A stretch of DNA of 64,000 bases from Podocnemis expansa (Eukaryota > Chordata > Testudines > Podocnemididae), in contig ML682005.1 in the NCBI GenBank assembly GCA_007922195.1, forward strand, positions 23,685,097 to 23,749,096, in the 5' to 3' direction. Positions 1 through 10,548 of this stretch are shown here, piece after piece. The stretch's first letter is position 1. Each line of letters starts with the position of its first letter. Position numbers and translations under genes: made by a program. The notes under the pieces are model-generated. The model was not told the DNA's origin and made no database searches. It was given only the letters and a program-made list of their open reading frames with translations.

Positions 1-1004
1 AGTGAAGGCCTTTTTCTTACACAGCCTCTGCCATCCGGAGGAGAAAATATTATAGAACTCTTTTGCATGAAATGCTCCTCACTTTTTTCCACAAAACTGT
101 TGTATTTTATGTGAACCATTTACAATATACTAGAGCACTGTTTTAGTATGTGGCTTGGTAGAGTGAGGGTGCTAAATACACCCACAGTGAATCTAGGAAT
201 TAGGAAAGAAAGGAGAACCTGTCCAGAAAAAAATGATTTTCCCTCATTGAACAAGTCACCCATTTTTTTCCCCAAAGTACATGGGGAATAAGGTGATGTT
301 TTGTAAGAATCATAAAAACAACATTTGGCATATACTTCACTAAGGATGTACACATGGCCTCCCACTGCACAACTTTAATTTAGGGAATCAGCTGTTACAC
401 AGCATATAAAATCCCCACTACAGCATTATGCTAATAATCTACATTGAAAGAAAAAGAGTTTTGCAACCTACCACAAATAGTATTTCCCTACATTATCTGT
501 AAATCAGTTTTTTTCCATTTTGTTTTGGTTTTTTTTTCTTGAATCGACACAGTTATTGTGGACAATGCAAGGAAAATTGTATGTTTCTGTTGCAAGTGCC
601 TCTTGTTGATGGACTAATGACTAATGTCATTAACTTTCATGACTCTAACAACACAAAGTAATGTGTGGTGTTCAGAGTCCTCTACCAATTGTTTTGTCTA
701 CTGAGCTCTGTTTTTTTCTGCAGGAAGGTGATTTGTCCCATTGCAGAACAGCATACTTGGGCACGAAAAGGAGAGGCAGTGGCCACTTTTAGGTCAAAAA
801 ATAGTTATTCTATAAACTCCTATGCTAGAAACTAATGATTTATTTTAACTAGTGTTGATTAAATGTATTTGCTAAATGTTTGTATCTGTTTGGGACAATA
901 AAGCCTCAACTAGGCAAAATATGCAAGCACGTGCTTAACTTTAAACACATGAGTAATCCTACTCCTCTTCAGCAAAACACAAGAGCACTATATAAAAATT
1001 AAGT

Positions 1005-1521
1005 TAGTGGTTCCCAGCCTGTGGCCAAAAAGTGTCCCAGGGGTTGGGAGATCAAAGTGTCTCGTGGTTCCCCTCCTGCTGGCTGCTCAGGAGAGCCAAA
1101 CCCTAAGGACATGCAGAGCACATTTTCTGAGAGCTAAAGGACAAGGTGCAGACTCCTTGCTGCAGCCAAGGGGATGGGAGATCAATGCTTCTTAGCTCCT
1201 GTCTGTAGCACAGAGCATGGCAAAGTGCTCGACCTAGGTCCAGATGCACTGGGGTCTCTGCTGGAGCCAGGGGGAGGGGAGAACTGATCTACAGAAGGGA
1301 GCCACTCTGTATGGACCTAGGTGGAGAGCACAGGGCTACAGGAGGCATGCGGTTTTTCTGCTGCAACCAGGGAGATGGGAGATCAGTGGGGAGGCAGCCT
1401 TTTTGCTGAACTCCTTCCATCTGGCTGCAGGCATGAGTGGCTTGCTGCAGAGAATGGTGGCCCTTCATGGTTGTAAAAATGATATCTGTGACCCTTGAGT
1501 CAAGAAGGATGGCAACCACTG
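1005..1521. mobile_element. hAT-type non-autonomous DNA transposon with perfect 8-bp TSD
   Basis: The ends are TAGTGGTTCCCAGCC and, on the other strand, CAGTGGTTGCCATCC. They form short terminal inverted repeats of the CAGTGGTTCCCAACC type. The flanks carry an exact duplication AATTAAGT at 997-1004 and 1522-1529, and an 8-bp duplication is the hAT signature. The interior is GC-richer than its surroundings and has no transposase. Its short open frames are not genes. Confidence 0.85.
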
Positions 1522-2198
1522 AATTAAGTATTTGAGAAAACAGAGCTTACATTTCATAGTAAGACCAGCACAGGTAATTCTGTAGACCTACTAACTAAAT
1601 TGAACAGTGTTTATAATAACAGATGGATGGATGCTGGGTTTAGAACATACTTTCAGACCTCAAGATTAAAATTTCTGATTGATAATGTTTCTTAAAAAGA
1701 AAAGCATATACTGTCAAGTTTGTTGGGGCTTAAAACTAATTTTGATAGATGCTACGTAGTGTGGGCCTTGCATTGGCTGAATCTTCTGAGACACCTTGTT
1801 AAACTGATCATTGCAGAGCTACATTAAAACAGACACAACAACCTCCAGTCACCCAGTATATTGTGTGTCTCATTGTATAGGGGCTTTCGATTAGGAGATA
1901 AGAAGAATGAACTCCAATTCATTTGAAATAGATATGCATGGCATCAGGTTATTTTTAATGCTGCAATAAAGATCTTCGAGAAGGACAAATTATAGTAGTC
2001 TGTGAAGGTCTGACTTTAAATACATGACAAATAACACAGTATGTTAATTTGAAGACATAACAACCTTATATGTGTCCCATTAATTTTTAATGTAACATTT
2101 GTGCTTTTGAAGGGGGTGGAACAATGTAATCTTAAATTCTTTCATGCTTCTTGCTGTGAAAATTCTGTTCCTGTAGAGAGAGGAAGCATTTTGTAATG

Positions 2199-2750
2199 CA
2201 GAAGTCCCCAAACTGCCTATGTGAGGCATGGAGGAATGTTCAAGGGGGTGCAGCAGGGCCCAGGCTAGGCCCCAGAGTTGGTGGGGTGGGGAAGGAGTGC
2301 CACCCAGCTCTGCTCTGCTGCCAGCTCTTCCCTGGCCTTGGCCAGCCACGACCTTGGCCTTGGCCCCTGGCTGTGATTCTTCTTCCAGTCATGGTCCTGC
2401 TTCTGGCCCTAGACCTGCCCCGGCTGCAGCCTCAGCTCAGCTTCTAGCACCTGGCTGCGGCTCCACACCTCGCCATGGTTCTGCTCCTGATCCCAGCCAG
2501 AGACTGCAGTTCCGCTTCCAGTCCCACTCCAAGCCGGTATGAAGTGGGATTTTCTCCCACGAAAACTCATGCGAAAAATAAATCTGTTAGCCTTAAAGTG
2601 CCACATGACTCCTAAATCTACCCTCAGCTTGAGCCCTGGCTCCTGGCCCTGACCAAAGCCCTTCTCACAGACAGCTCCAGACCCGGCTACTGGGAGTGGT
2701 ATGGGCAGAAGCAGGGGGAGTAAAAGTAAAAAGTTTGAGGATTTTTGCTA
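2199..2750. mobile_element. hAT-like MITE with GC-rich interior, containing a PLE fragment
   Basis: The left end is CAGAAGTCCCCAAACTGC. The right end read in reverse is TAGCAAAAATCCTCAAAC, giving an inverted pair typical of hAT MITEs. I could not match a clear 8-bp TSD. A Penelope-like 3' fragment sits inside at about 2519-2612, so at least two insertion events are stacked here. Confidence 0.6.
2519..2612 (+). mobile_element. Penelope-like element 3' fragment
   Basis: It contains the family landmarks GAAGTGGGATTTTCTCCCAC, an AATAAATCTGTTAG stretch and AAAGTGCCACATGACTCCT. These match the 3' tail of the PLE copy at 18010-19875. It lies within the hAT-like MITE. Confidence 0.65.
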
Positions 2751-3237
2751 TAATCATTAAAGCACAGGGCTGGGAGATAAGATTCCTGGATTTTGTTTTT
2801 GACTTGTCACTGTTTTCTTGTTATTTCTGGCAAGTTGCTTAAGCCAAGATTGTCAAAAAGGAGTGGTACACCTCACCTCTTAAATTAGGTCCTACATGCC
2901 TCATGTTGGGCCTGCAGAATTGAGGCATTCAAAGTTAGTGGATAGTTTAGAATATTTTGGTCGTAACCTGCTTCATTCTCTCAGTCTGTTAGTTGGCTAT
3001 AACACTGACGTATATTTGTTGCTTGCCATTAATTATTAGTATTTTATTAAATGTTAGACATCTCTGTGAATGGAAAGAAATATAATCTTTGACTTTGGTT
3101 CTCATGGATCCTTTAAGCTGCTGAGTGCCCTTACGAACCTCAAAATGAAGCTGAAAGTATTCTAAAAGTTGCAGGATTGGTCCTGTGGTCCCTCCTTTGC
3201 TAGTGGACAGCAAGAACTTTGGGCTTGATCCTATAAG

Positions 3238-3345
3238 CAGGCATGGCCAAACTGTGGCTCTTGAATCAAAAAGTGTGGCTTGTGGAAGAATGTCAGCAAA
3301 TCAATTTAGCAGGTAAAAGTATATGGCTATATGCCTCAGTGCTTT
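3238..3345. mobile_element. hAT end fragment (family of 18760-19758)
   Basis: It begins CAGGCATGGCCAAACTGTGG, the same terminus as the copy at 18760. It shares the TATATGCCTCAGTGC stretch found near the other end of that family. It looks internally deleted, and I cannot place its right boundary. Confidence 0.5.
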
Positions 3346-3399
3346 GCAGAGTGGAGCCCATTCTGCTTTGATGTGAGAGCCAATTGCTTTTTGTTCTAG

Positions 3400-4632
3400 C
3401 TTGGTCAGAGATGTCTTTTGAGCTGAGATTCCTAATTGTGCTAAATTAAATATCTTGGCTTTGTTATTTGAAATTGAAGCCCTATGTGCTTAATATGAGC
3501 TCTGCAAGGTCTTTTCACTTGTGACCTTCAGTTGGAATATCTAAACTTTTGTTCTGTGAATTAAATATTCAGTCTCCAAGTATTTTTGTGATACTGATAG
3601 CTGCTTGTTTGGAAGGCAGCTCTCTCTCTCTCTCTCTCTCCACCCCCTCCCTTTTTTTGGATTTGCCTTTAAACACATAATTCTGTTTCACTGTGGACCA
3701 ATTCTGCAAGATGCTGAATTCCCTCCATTCCTACTGAAGTCAATAAGGAATTGAAAGCTCAAAATTATAAATGAACTTTGTTATGATTACTGCACATAAC
3801 CATTGCACTTGATTAACACCAATCACTTAACATTTATTTAGATTCAGTGTAACTTCTAAAAGCCCATTGCCTACTCTGGGCACCCATTCTGTAAATTAAA
3901 ATACACTACAGCAAGGACTGCTTGTCTCACCTTGACATGGGTAAATACCCACCAGCTAATAGGTGGATAATGAAATAAATCCACTGACCTCTAAGACTGA
4001 GCCAGCTCCTTCCCCTAGGGCCTAAGAAAAAAGGTAGGCTTAAAAGTGTGTCTGGAAGGGTAATGAATCCAAGCTCTGGCAAACCAAGTGAGGCAGAGCA
4101 ATTAATGAACCTTCAAGGAGTATGCCCTACCAGTGACTCCTTTCCATTTCAGCAGCAGCAAGGGACTCCAGCTCAAGCGCTTCCATTGATTATATTTGTT
4201 TTTTCTTTCCTATTACGGACTTCTGATTTCAGGGAGCTACAGATAGCTAAAAATAAATCACTTTGGATTTTATGTTAGCCATCAAGTCTCAGCCCAAGAG
4301 CTAATTTGTCTACGGAAAATATGCGCAACTTTATCCATACTGCTACTGCCTACAGCTTGCTTTTTATGATTCATATGTATGTAACCATATGGAGGTAGGG
4401 GTTTTGGTATAAAACTGTGGATCAGATTCTCAATCCATGTTTTATCTCCTTGGTGCTTCCAGAGGAGCACTAGGCGACTGGAATTTGGGTGCATTTGGCC
4501 AGATGAGAATTCCTTTGATACGGGCAAATGCTCCTTAGTGTAAAGCTGGCAGAGCCAACCTCACCACATGCTTAGTAAAGAGGATATCAGGAAGGGAGGG
4601 AATCTCTGGCAGTTCTCAGCTGGTCTCTAGTC
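3400..4632. other. Intronic sequence, nothing recognised
   Basis: AT-rich single-copy-looking sequence containing the TC microsatellite at 3621. Short open frames here show no family motif. No splice-bounded coding segment is seen. Confidence 0.6.
3621..3640. repeat. (TC)10 microsatellite
   Basis: An uninterrupted TC dinucleotide run of 20 bases followed by a C/T-rich stretch. Confidence 0.95.
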
Positions 4633-4635
4633 TAA

Positions 4636-6208
4636 GGCTATGTCTACACTACAAAAGTTAGTTCGAATTAATTAATTTGAACTAACTAATTTTACTTTAA
4701 GTTGAAGTTATTAGTTTGAATTAGGGAGTCTTCACTAGACTCCTAATTTGAATTAATGCAGCATTTAATAATTCAAATTAGAGAGTCTACACTAGACTCT
4801 CTAACTTGAATTGGGAGAGCCGTGGCCCCTGCTCCCAGGCTAGGGGAGCCGCAGCTCCCGGGGATGAAGGAGAGTCATGGCTCCCTTTTTCCTGGGAACC
4901 ATGGCTCCCCAGCAAGAAGGTGCTCTCTTCCTGAAGATTCCCCTGTCCTGGGAGCCACTGGCGGCTGCCTTCCCCGGCATTCCCCCAACAGAGGAGCCCC
5001 GGAGGTTCCCCTGTCCCAGGAGCGCCAGGGAAGACAGCTGCTGTTGCTCCCTGGATAGTGGAGTCCCCAGCTGACAGGTTGTCTTTCTGCTGGTGACAGG
5101 GATCCACCGGAGGGGTGCCTTCCCTGCTGTGGCATGCTTGATCTGGCTCCAGACCTGTCTGCAGGGTGTGGGGATAGGAACTGGCTGGCAGCCCAATCTG
5201 GCTCCCAGCTGCTTATGCTATGGTCAGGCAGCTGGTAGCCTGGTCAGTTTCATAGACTCCGAACCTGCGGAATTGACCAGGCTCCTAGCCGCCTGGCCGC
5301 AGCACAAGTAGCTAGGAGCCAGACTGGGCTGCCAGCTGGCTCCTACTTTGAAAGCCTGCAGAGAGGGGTTGGGGCCAGATTGGGCATGCTGCTGATGGGG
5401 AAGGTGCCCCGTAGTGGATCCCTGCTGGTGGTGGGAAAGGCACACCAGAAGGGATCCCTGCTGGTGGCAGGGAAGGCAACATGCCAGGGATCTCTGCCAG
5501 CAGTGGGTTAAGTGCTCCGCTGGGGGATCTCTGCCAGTGACAGGAAAAGTGACTCCTCAGCTGGGGACCGTCCTATCCAGAGAACGCCGGTGGCTGTCTT
5601 CCCAAGTGGTCCCAGGATAGGGGAACCTCCAGGGCTCCTCTGTTCAGGGATCACCGGGGCAGACAGCTGCCAGGGCAGTCCCAGGAAGAGAGCACCAGTG
5701 GCTGTCTTCCTTGGGAGCCCCAGAGACTCCCCCATCTGGGGAGTGCCAGCAGATGTCTTCTGTGGGCCTTTCCCAACAGGGCAGCCCCAGTGGCTACTTC
5801 TTGGGGGCTCCCTGGACAGGGAAGCCCTGGCAGCCACTTCTCTTGTGCTCCTCTGTCCGGGGAGCCCAAGGGGGTGCGGGTCTGGGGAGGAGTGAACTGC
5901 AGGGGCTGTGCGTTACTCTCCAGCAAAAGGGAGTCATGCATAGCTCCCTTTTCCCCTGCCAGGAAGCTCATTTGATTCAAAGTAACCCTACTTCCTAACT
6001 AAAATAGGGCTACTTTGAATTCATAATTTCAAATTAAGAATTAATTCAAAGTAAAATGAGGCTTTAGTAAGTCAAAGTAGCGCTTCCTTATTTCAAATTT
6101 AGGAAATGCTTAATTTGATTTAATGAAATGCCTCCATGGCTGGGGAGTAGGTTATTTCAAATTAGGGCTCCTTAATTCGAAATAATTATTGAGTGTAGAC
6201 CTTAGGGC
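4636..6208. mobile_element. Harbinger-like MITE with GC-rich cargo, TAA TSD
   Basis: It starts GGCTATGTCTACAC and ends in the imperfect inverse GTGTAGACCTTAGGGC. It is flanked by TAA at 4633-4635 and 6209-6211, the 3-bp duplication expected of PIF/Harbinger elements. The outer 150-200 bases on each side are AT-rich and full of TTAGTTCGAATTAA-like inverted motifs. The middle (about 4810-5990) is GC-rich and includes a 36-bp tandem array. There is no transposase, and the many open frames in the GC-rich core overlap on both strands and look like composition artefacts. Confidence 0.8.
5380..5560 (+). repeat. 36-bp minisatellite inside a MITE
   Basis: Diverged units keyed by GGATCCCTGCTGGTGG or GGATCTCTGCCAG begin at 5416, 5452, 5488 and 5525, so the period is 36-37 bases. 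A weaker copy lies just upstream near 5380. All lie within the GC-rich core of the 4636-6208 element. Confidence 0.75.
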
Positions 6209-6211
6209 TAA

Positions 6212-6512
6212 GGGTATGTCTTCACTTGGAGCTAAGGGTGCTGTTCTCAGTTTGGATAGATGTATGTGTCATAGCTCTCACTGAGCTAGCATACTAAAAC
6301 AGTGGAGGCATGGTAGCATAGGACATGATTAAGGCTAGCCAGCCAAGTACACAATCAGAGTCTGTGGGTTTGTACTTGGGGCAGCTAGCCTTGGTTTGTG
6401 GTTACTGCTGCCTGTCCTGTCACAGATATCCTACTATATTTTGTGCGCTTGTTCAGTGAGGACTAGTGCAAATATGGTAAACACACTCCTAGCTCCAAGT
6501 GTAGATGAACTC
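6212..6512. mobile_element. Harbinger-like MITE abutting the previous one, TAA TSD
   Basis: The left end GGGTATGTCTTCACTTGGAG pairs with the inverse of the right end, GAGTTCATCTACACTTGGAG. TAA lies at 6209-6211 and 6513-6515. The left TAA is shared with the neighbouring element, so one inserted exactly at the target duplication of the other. 301 bp, non-coding. Confidence 0.8.
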
Positions 6513-6515
6513 TAA

Positions 6516-7084
6516 GAGGTCTGTTTATACATGTCAGGGCTGGGACTGGAGTAGTTCAAGAATCAGTGTGCCATAACCAATTCTGTTTTTAATGGGAAAT
6601 CCCTTTAAATGACCCCACTCTGATACCACCCCATCCCCTCCCCCCAACACCTGTATTCTTTGGTGAAGAGGAGAATCTGGATTTTCATTTTCAAATAGCA
6701 ACGATAAGAATTTTCTCCATTTGTTCAATAATAGTGCCGAGTTTTCAAAACTTGCACTTACAAAATGTGCATGGAGTTTACTGCAAAAAACCCACTTTGC
6801 TCTTCGAACTAGGAACAATATCTTCATATGTTTCTGTACAGAGCCTAGCCAATCGGGCTTTGATCCTAACGGCCTCTGGGTATTACCTGCTATATATGTA
6901 GTAATTGCATGTAAAAAGCCGTGATTTGCTTAAGCTCGTAGCATTTTCATTCCCTAACACTGTTTTGTGTGCAAAGCAGGTGTTTAATCAAAATTTTTAT
7001 TTAGAAGGTAACGCTTAGGAACTTATGTCCTAAAATCTTGACCCAAAAATATGAGATTTGACAGTGAAGGAGATAAAGTGTTGC
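6516..7084. other. Intronic sequence, nothing recognised
   Basis: AT-rich sequence without repeat ends, coding signal or RNA-gene motif that I can identify. Confidence 0.6.
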
Positions 7085-7092
7085 ATCTAAGA

Positions 7093-7302
7093 CAGGGGTC
7101 TCAAACGCATATCACTGCAAGGGCCACACGAGGACTAGTAGAAGGCCGCATGAGGGCTAGTATGTTAGCCCACGGGCCACACTACTGAAACCTTTACATA
7201 CACCAATATTGCAAATATTTGTAACAATAGCGTCATTGCCGGCTGCAGGAAATAGCTTTAGGGGCTGCATGTGGCCTGCGGGCCGTGTGTTTGAGACCCC
7301 TG
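7093..7302. mobile_element. hAT-type MITE, perfect 8-bp TSD
   Basis: The termini are CAGGGGTCTCAAACGC and its inverse, reading TTTGAGACCCCTG on the + strand at the right end. The flanking ATCTAAGA is identical at 7085-7092 and 7303-7310. 210 bp. Same family as 49804-50092. Confidence 0.9.
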
Positions 7303-7490
7303 ATCTAAGAGAACTCTTGTCAGGCTGCAAGTTGGGACAAAAATTCTTACAGAGCAGGGGTGGCCTGTTGAACCCCGGGTTCGCGATGTGACTGGGATGG
7401 ACCAGCAACACCCACCAATGAGACAGACACCAGTTCAAGTAAACAAAAAAAACTACTTTTATAGTGACACCTTAAACACCTTCAACCCCT

Positions 7491-7800
7491 TAACAGTGTA
7501 AAACAAGGAGATCTATGCAAAACCACTTGTAATCAACTAACAATATGAAGCAAAAATCTATATAGGACACTTATAACCAACTAATAGCATAAAGCAAAAT
7601 CTAAATGAACACTTATAACTAAATGACAATATAAAGCTAAAAACCGATGCAAAGCACTTATAACCAAGTAACAGTGTGGAGCAAGAGTCTATATAAAGCA
7701 CCTGTAAAACACCTCCAGCCAAACAACAGGATAAAGTATGAGAGTCTATGCAAAACACTTACAACCTACAAAAGTACTTATAGTTAAATAACAGTATGGA
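7491..7800 (+). repeat. Degenerate AT-rich tandem array, about 42-55 bp period
   Basis: About six diverged units of the form TAACAGTGTAAAGCAAAAAT followed by TCTATATAAAGCACTTATAA. Unit starts lie near 7491, 7538, 7582, 7624, 7669 and 7722. Unit length varies between 42 and 55 bases. No reading frame is maintained. Confidence 0.65.
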
Positions 7801-8402
7801 TTAATGACCTACAAGAGGGTGGCCATAATAAGTCAAGGACTTTTCTGGCCTTTTACTGCCTCAACATCGGTATAGGCACTGACCAGCCCACCTGACGCGT
7901 ATTTACCAATGGCTGGAAGCCATTCCTCCTTGCTAGCCAAGAAGGGTGGGCGGCAGAATGAAAAAAATCAGATGAGAGAAAAACAAACCCCCACACTCCC
8001 CCCGTGTACACTAGGGAAGTTTGGGGCCAGCAGTTTAGAGCAGAAGCAGAGTAATGAACAATTATACAGTAAGAAGGATGCAAAATACAAATGGCTAACA
8101 AAACACCTGGCAAATTAACAACATAAAACTATGCTAGACCTTAAACAACTATACCATAAAAAGATTATGCAGGATACAGAGAAAATAACAACAACTACAC
8201 AAACTGTGCAAAACTCAGGTGAAGAAGCTACAATCACAGACTATATATAAATGGTACCAAGTAGAATGATTAAGAGAAGGTAGGAGGCCTATATCGATTT
8301 ATAATACCTGTCCCAGGACCGCAGTAGAACCCAAAGCGAGGAGGCAGACCAGCTGCAGCATCTCAGCACTTAATCGTTCGGCTGGCAATCCGTGTACACC
8401 CC

Positions 8403-8424
8403 AAAAAAAAAAAAAAAAAAAAAA
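8403..8424 (+). repeat. Poly-A run
   Basis: A run of about 22 A between CACCCC and GAGGGTCTCG. It is not at the end of any recognisable LINE, SINE or processed transcript. Confidence 0.85.
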
Positions 8425-8876
8425 GAGGGTCTCGGGGGCAGGTACTCCCTGTCTCAGTCGGGGGATCAGTCCGACCGGGTTGCGACGTGCCCTTTAGCAT
8501 CCGAGGGTGGGAGAACAACAAGCTAGCTGAGACGGGGGGTTTTAATAGAATTTTGCCCAGCCAGAGTAAAAATAGCCAATTAGGAGTGGGATCCTGCTCA
8601 GGACCAATGATAAAACTGGGACCCCAGACAATGACCCCTCCTTCGTGGTGCCGAGGGTGCCGAGAAACTGTTCAGGGGGGATAGGAACTCACCCCCCTTC
8701 TTGTTGACACAAAGCTAGGGAGGAAGAAACTCACACAGGAGATTGAGAGCCATCAGGGGAGATTGATACTTAACACTCTTTCCCCTTGTGCTGGATGGCC
8801 CGGAGATGGAGGCCCATCAGGGAGCATAATCCAGGGGGCTACGTGTGGGGCGGGGTGGCCATCATGGTTTCCACCT

Positions 8877-10540
8877 CCGCTGACACCAAACTCACGGAAC
8901 TCAAGAGCTGCGCCTTCGAGAGCCACACTGAGGCATATAACCACATTTTTACCTACTCCAAAATTACTATGCATAAAATTCATTGCACACTTTAATTATA
9001 TCATAAAAATGGGGCAAATATTGATCCACTAATGTCAGATTCTAATAATTATTTAAGATTACCATAAAACTAGGCCTATACAGTAAAAATTTAGCTGTTG
9101 CTAGATGTAGAACACTACAGGCTTGTGGCAAGTTTTAAAATCTGGGCAGTAACTTGTCAGTGCAGCAGGTAAAAGCTCTCTGAGATGCTGATCTCTAAGT
9201 ATTGCACAAGGTTTTGAATTTCATTGTTGTTTTTGAATTTTAAATTTTGTTTTTGTTTTTGAATTTCAACACAATTTTCCATCCTCAGCCCTTCACAACA
9301 ATTACTCTCGTCTAATGGTCTCATATACCCATAGAGTCATTCATGAAGACTGCACTGAAATATAAATGGAGTTTGACTACTGGTATACAACAAAGGAGAA
9401 TTAATACATGTTAAATGCTATTTAATCAGCAGAAGTATAGTGCTGCTATTGAACTTTGCAGTGAATGTAAATTATCTTGGTAATTGACTTAGTTATTAAT
9501 TAAATTTTTCTTATAAAATAAATGTGCTAGCAGTTCCTTCTGCAAACAGATGACATACTGATGTCTCAGGCACACTTGTTCAGTGGACTTAAGGAATTTT
9601 TTTTCTAAAGCCAGTTTTCAGTAGTGGTGGTCTATCCTAAATCTAAATCATTTTGCATGCTGAAAATGAACCATGATCCATAATAAGTACTTGTAACATT
9701 CTTTAAATAGAGGGTTTTTTAATAACCTTTTGACAGTAGTCAGTGGTTTTGGGTGTAACACTTGTCAATTTTCAGTCATTTCTGTTGATTCTTATTTAAT
9801 TCTCAAAATAGAAATACAAGAGAAATAATTTTGCATTATATTACAATATCTGGAAATGCCAGGTGATTTTTAAAAAAGAAAATTAATTTACAATTGCTTT
9901 TCAGGTTTCAATTGCTGATCCTTATCTGTAGTTCATTGCAGACTTGTTCTTGAGCAATTTATGTTGCCAGTCGTAAAAATATTTGCCAGAAAACAATATC
10001 AAAAAAGAAAAGTACTTAAAAAATCATGCACTTGATGTAATTAAAGACTGTATCATTATGCACACAGACAAGGAGGGTAGAAATTAATATTGTGGGGGTA
10101 AACTGTAGAATCTGGCAGTTACTAGCTCTGAGTGCTTGCCTTTCCCTGCTGGCTCTGACAATGCTGCCCCAATCCTCCTGGCTCTTACCAGGCTGCTTTT
10201 TCCAGCTGGTGAGGCTCTCACGATGCCGCCCCTCCCCTGCGGGCTCTCTCAGTGCTATCCCTCCCCTCCCTGCTCTTACCACCTTGCTTCTTTCCTGCCC
10301 AGTCTCACAGTGCCACCCCTCCCCGGCTCTGACCACCTGCTTTTTCCTGCAGCTCTCACAAGGCTGCTCCTCCACTGCCGGCTCTCACCCTGTCAGCGCC
10401 TCTCTGCTGCCCCCGACCACTGCAGATTTCCTGCCCCTGGCTCCCGCCCTGCCGCCTTTCCCTCCTGCGCTCTCCCGGGAGCAGCAATTTTTCTTTAAAG
10501 AGCCTCATGTGGCTCGCGAGCCGCAATTTGGCCACGTCTG
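8877..10540 (-). mobile_element. hAT element, reverse copy of the 18760-19758 family
   Basis: The right end read in reverse is CAGACGTGGCCAAATTGCGG, and the left end carries the family sequence CACGGAACTCAAGAGC. The segment 8886-9220 is the reverse complement, with divergence, of 19400-19740, including the transposase C-terminal remnant at 9091-9202. The segment 10090-10510 is CT-rich, as in the other copy's GC-rich half. The left boundary is approximate because no TSD matching TTATAGAG (10541-10548) was found. The middle (9220-10090) has no counterpart in the other copy. Confidence 0.7.
9091..9202 (-). pseudogene. hAT transposase C-terminal remnant (frameshifted)
   Basis: On the - strand this matches, base for base apart from substitutions, the transposase C-terminal frame at 19411-19524. 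That frame reads ILRDQHLRELL, then ALTSYCPDFKKLA, then a stop. The copy here has a 2-base deletion after the PDFK codons, so the frame is broken. Known family: the C-terminal tail of hAT transposases of the ZBED5/GTF2IRD2-like type. It is a relic and cannot be functional. Confidence 0.55.
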
Positions 10541-10548
10541 TTATAGAG

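Larger units (their letters stand above)
7312..8876. repeat. Unclassified interspersed sequence, possibly LTR-derived (- strand)
   Basis: This block differs in composition from its neighbours. From left to right it has a GC-rich start, a tandem array (7491-7800), an A-rich stretch, an exon-like small frame on the - strand (8308-8361), a 22-base A run (8403-8424) and a promoter-like region. Read on the - strand, 8700-8440 has an ATTAAAA box followed by a GC-rich, LTR R/U5-like stretch. I found no gag or pol and no paired LTR, so the assignment is tentative. Confidence 0.3.

Noticed and set aside
5416..5560. CRISPR-like array from regularly spaced repeats
   Set aside because: The 36-base units are contiguous with no unique spacers, are diverged, and lie in vertebrate MITE cargo. 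It is a minisatellite.
8403..8424. Poly-A as the tail of a processed pseudogene
   Set aside because: No transcript-like or coding sequence precedes it on the + strand and no flanking duplication was found.
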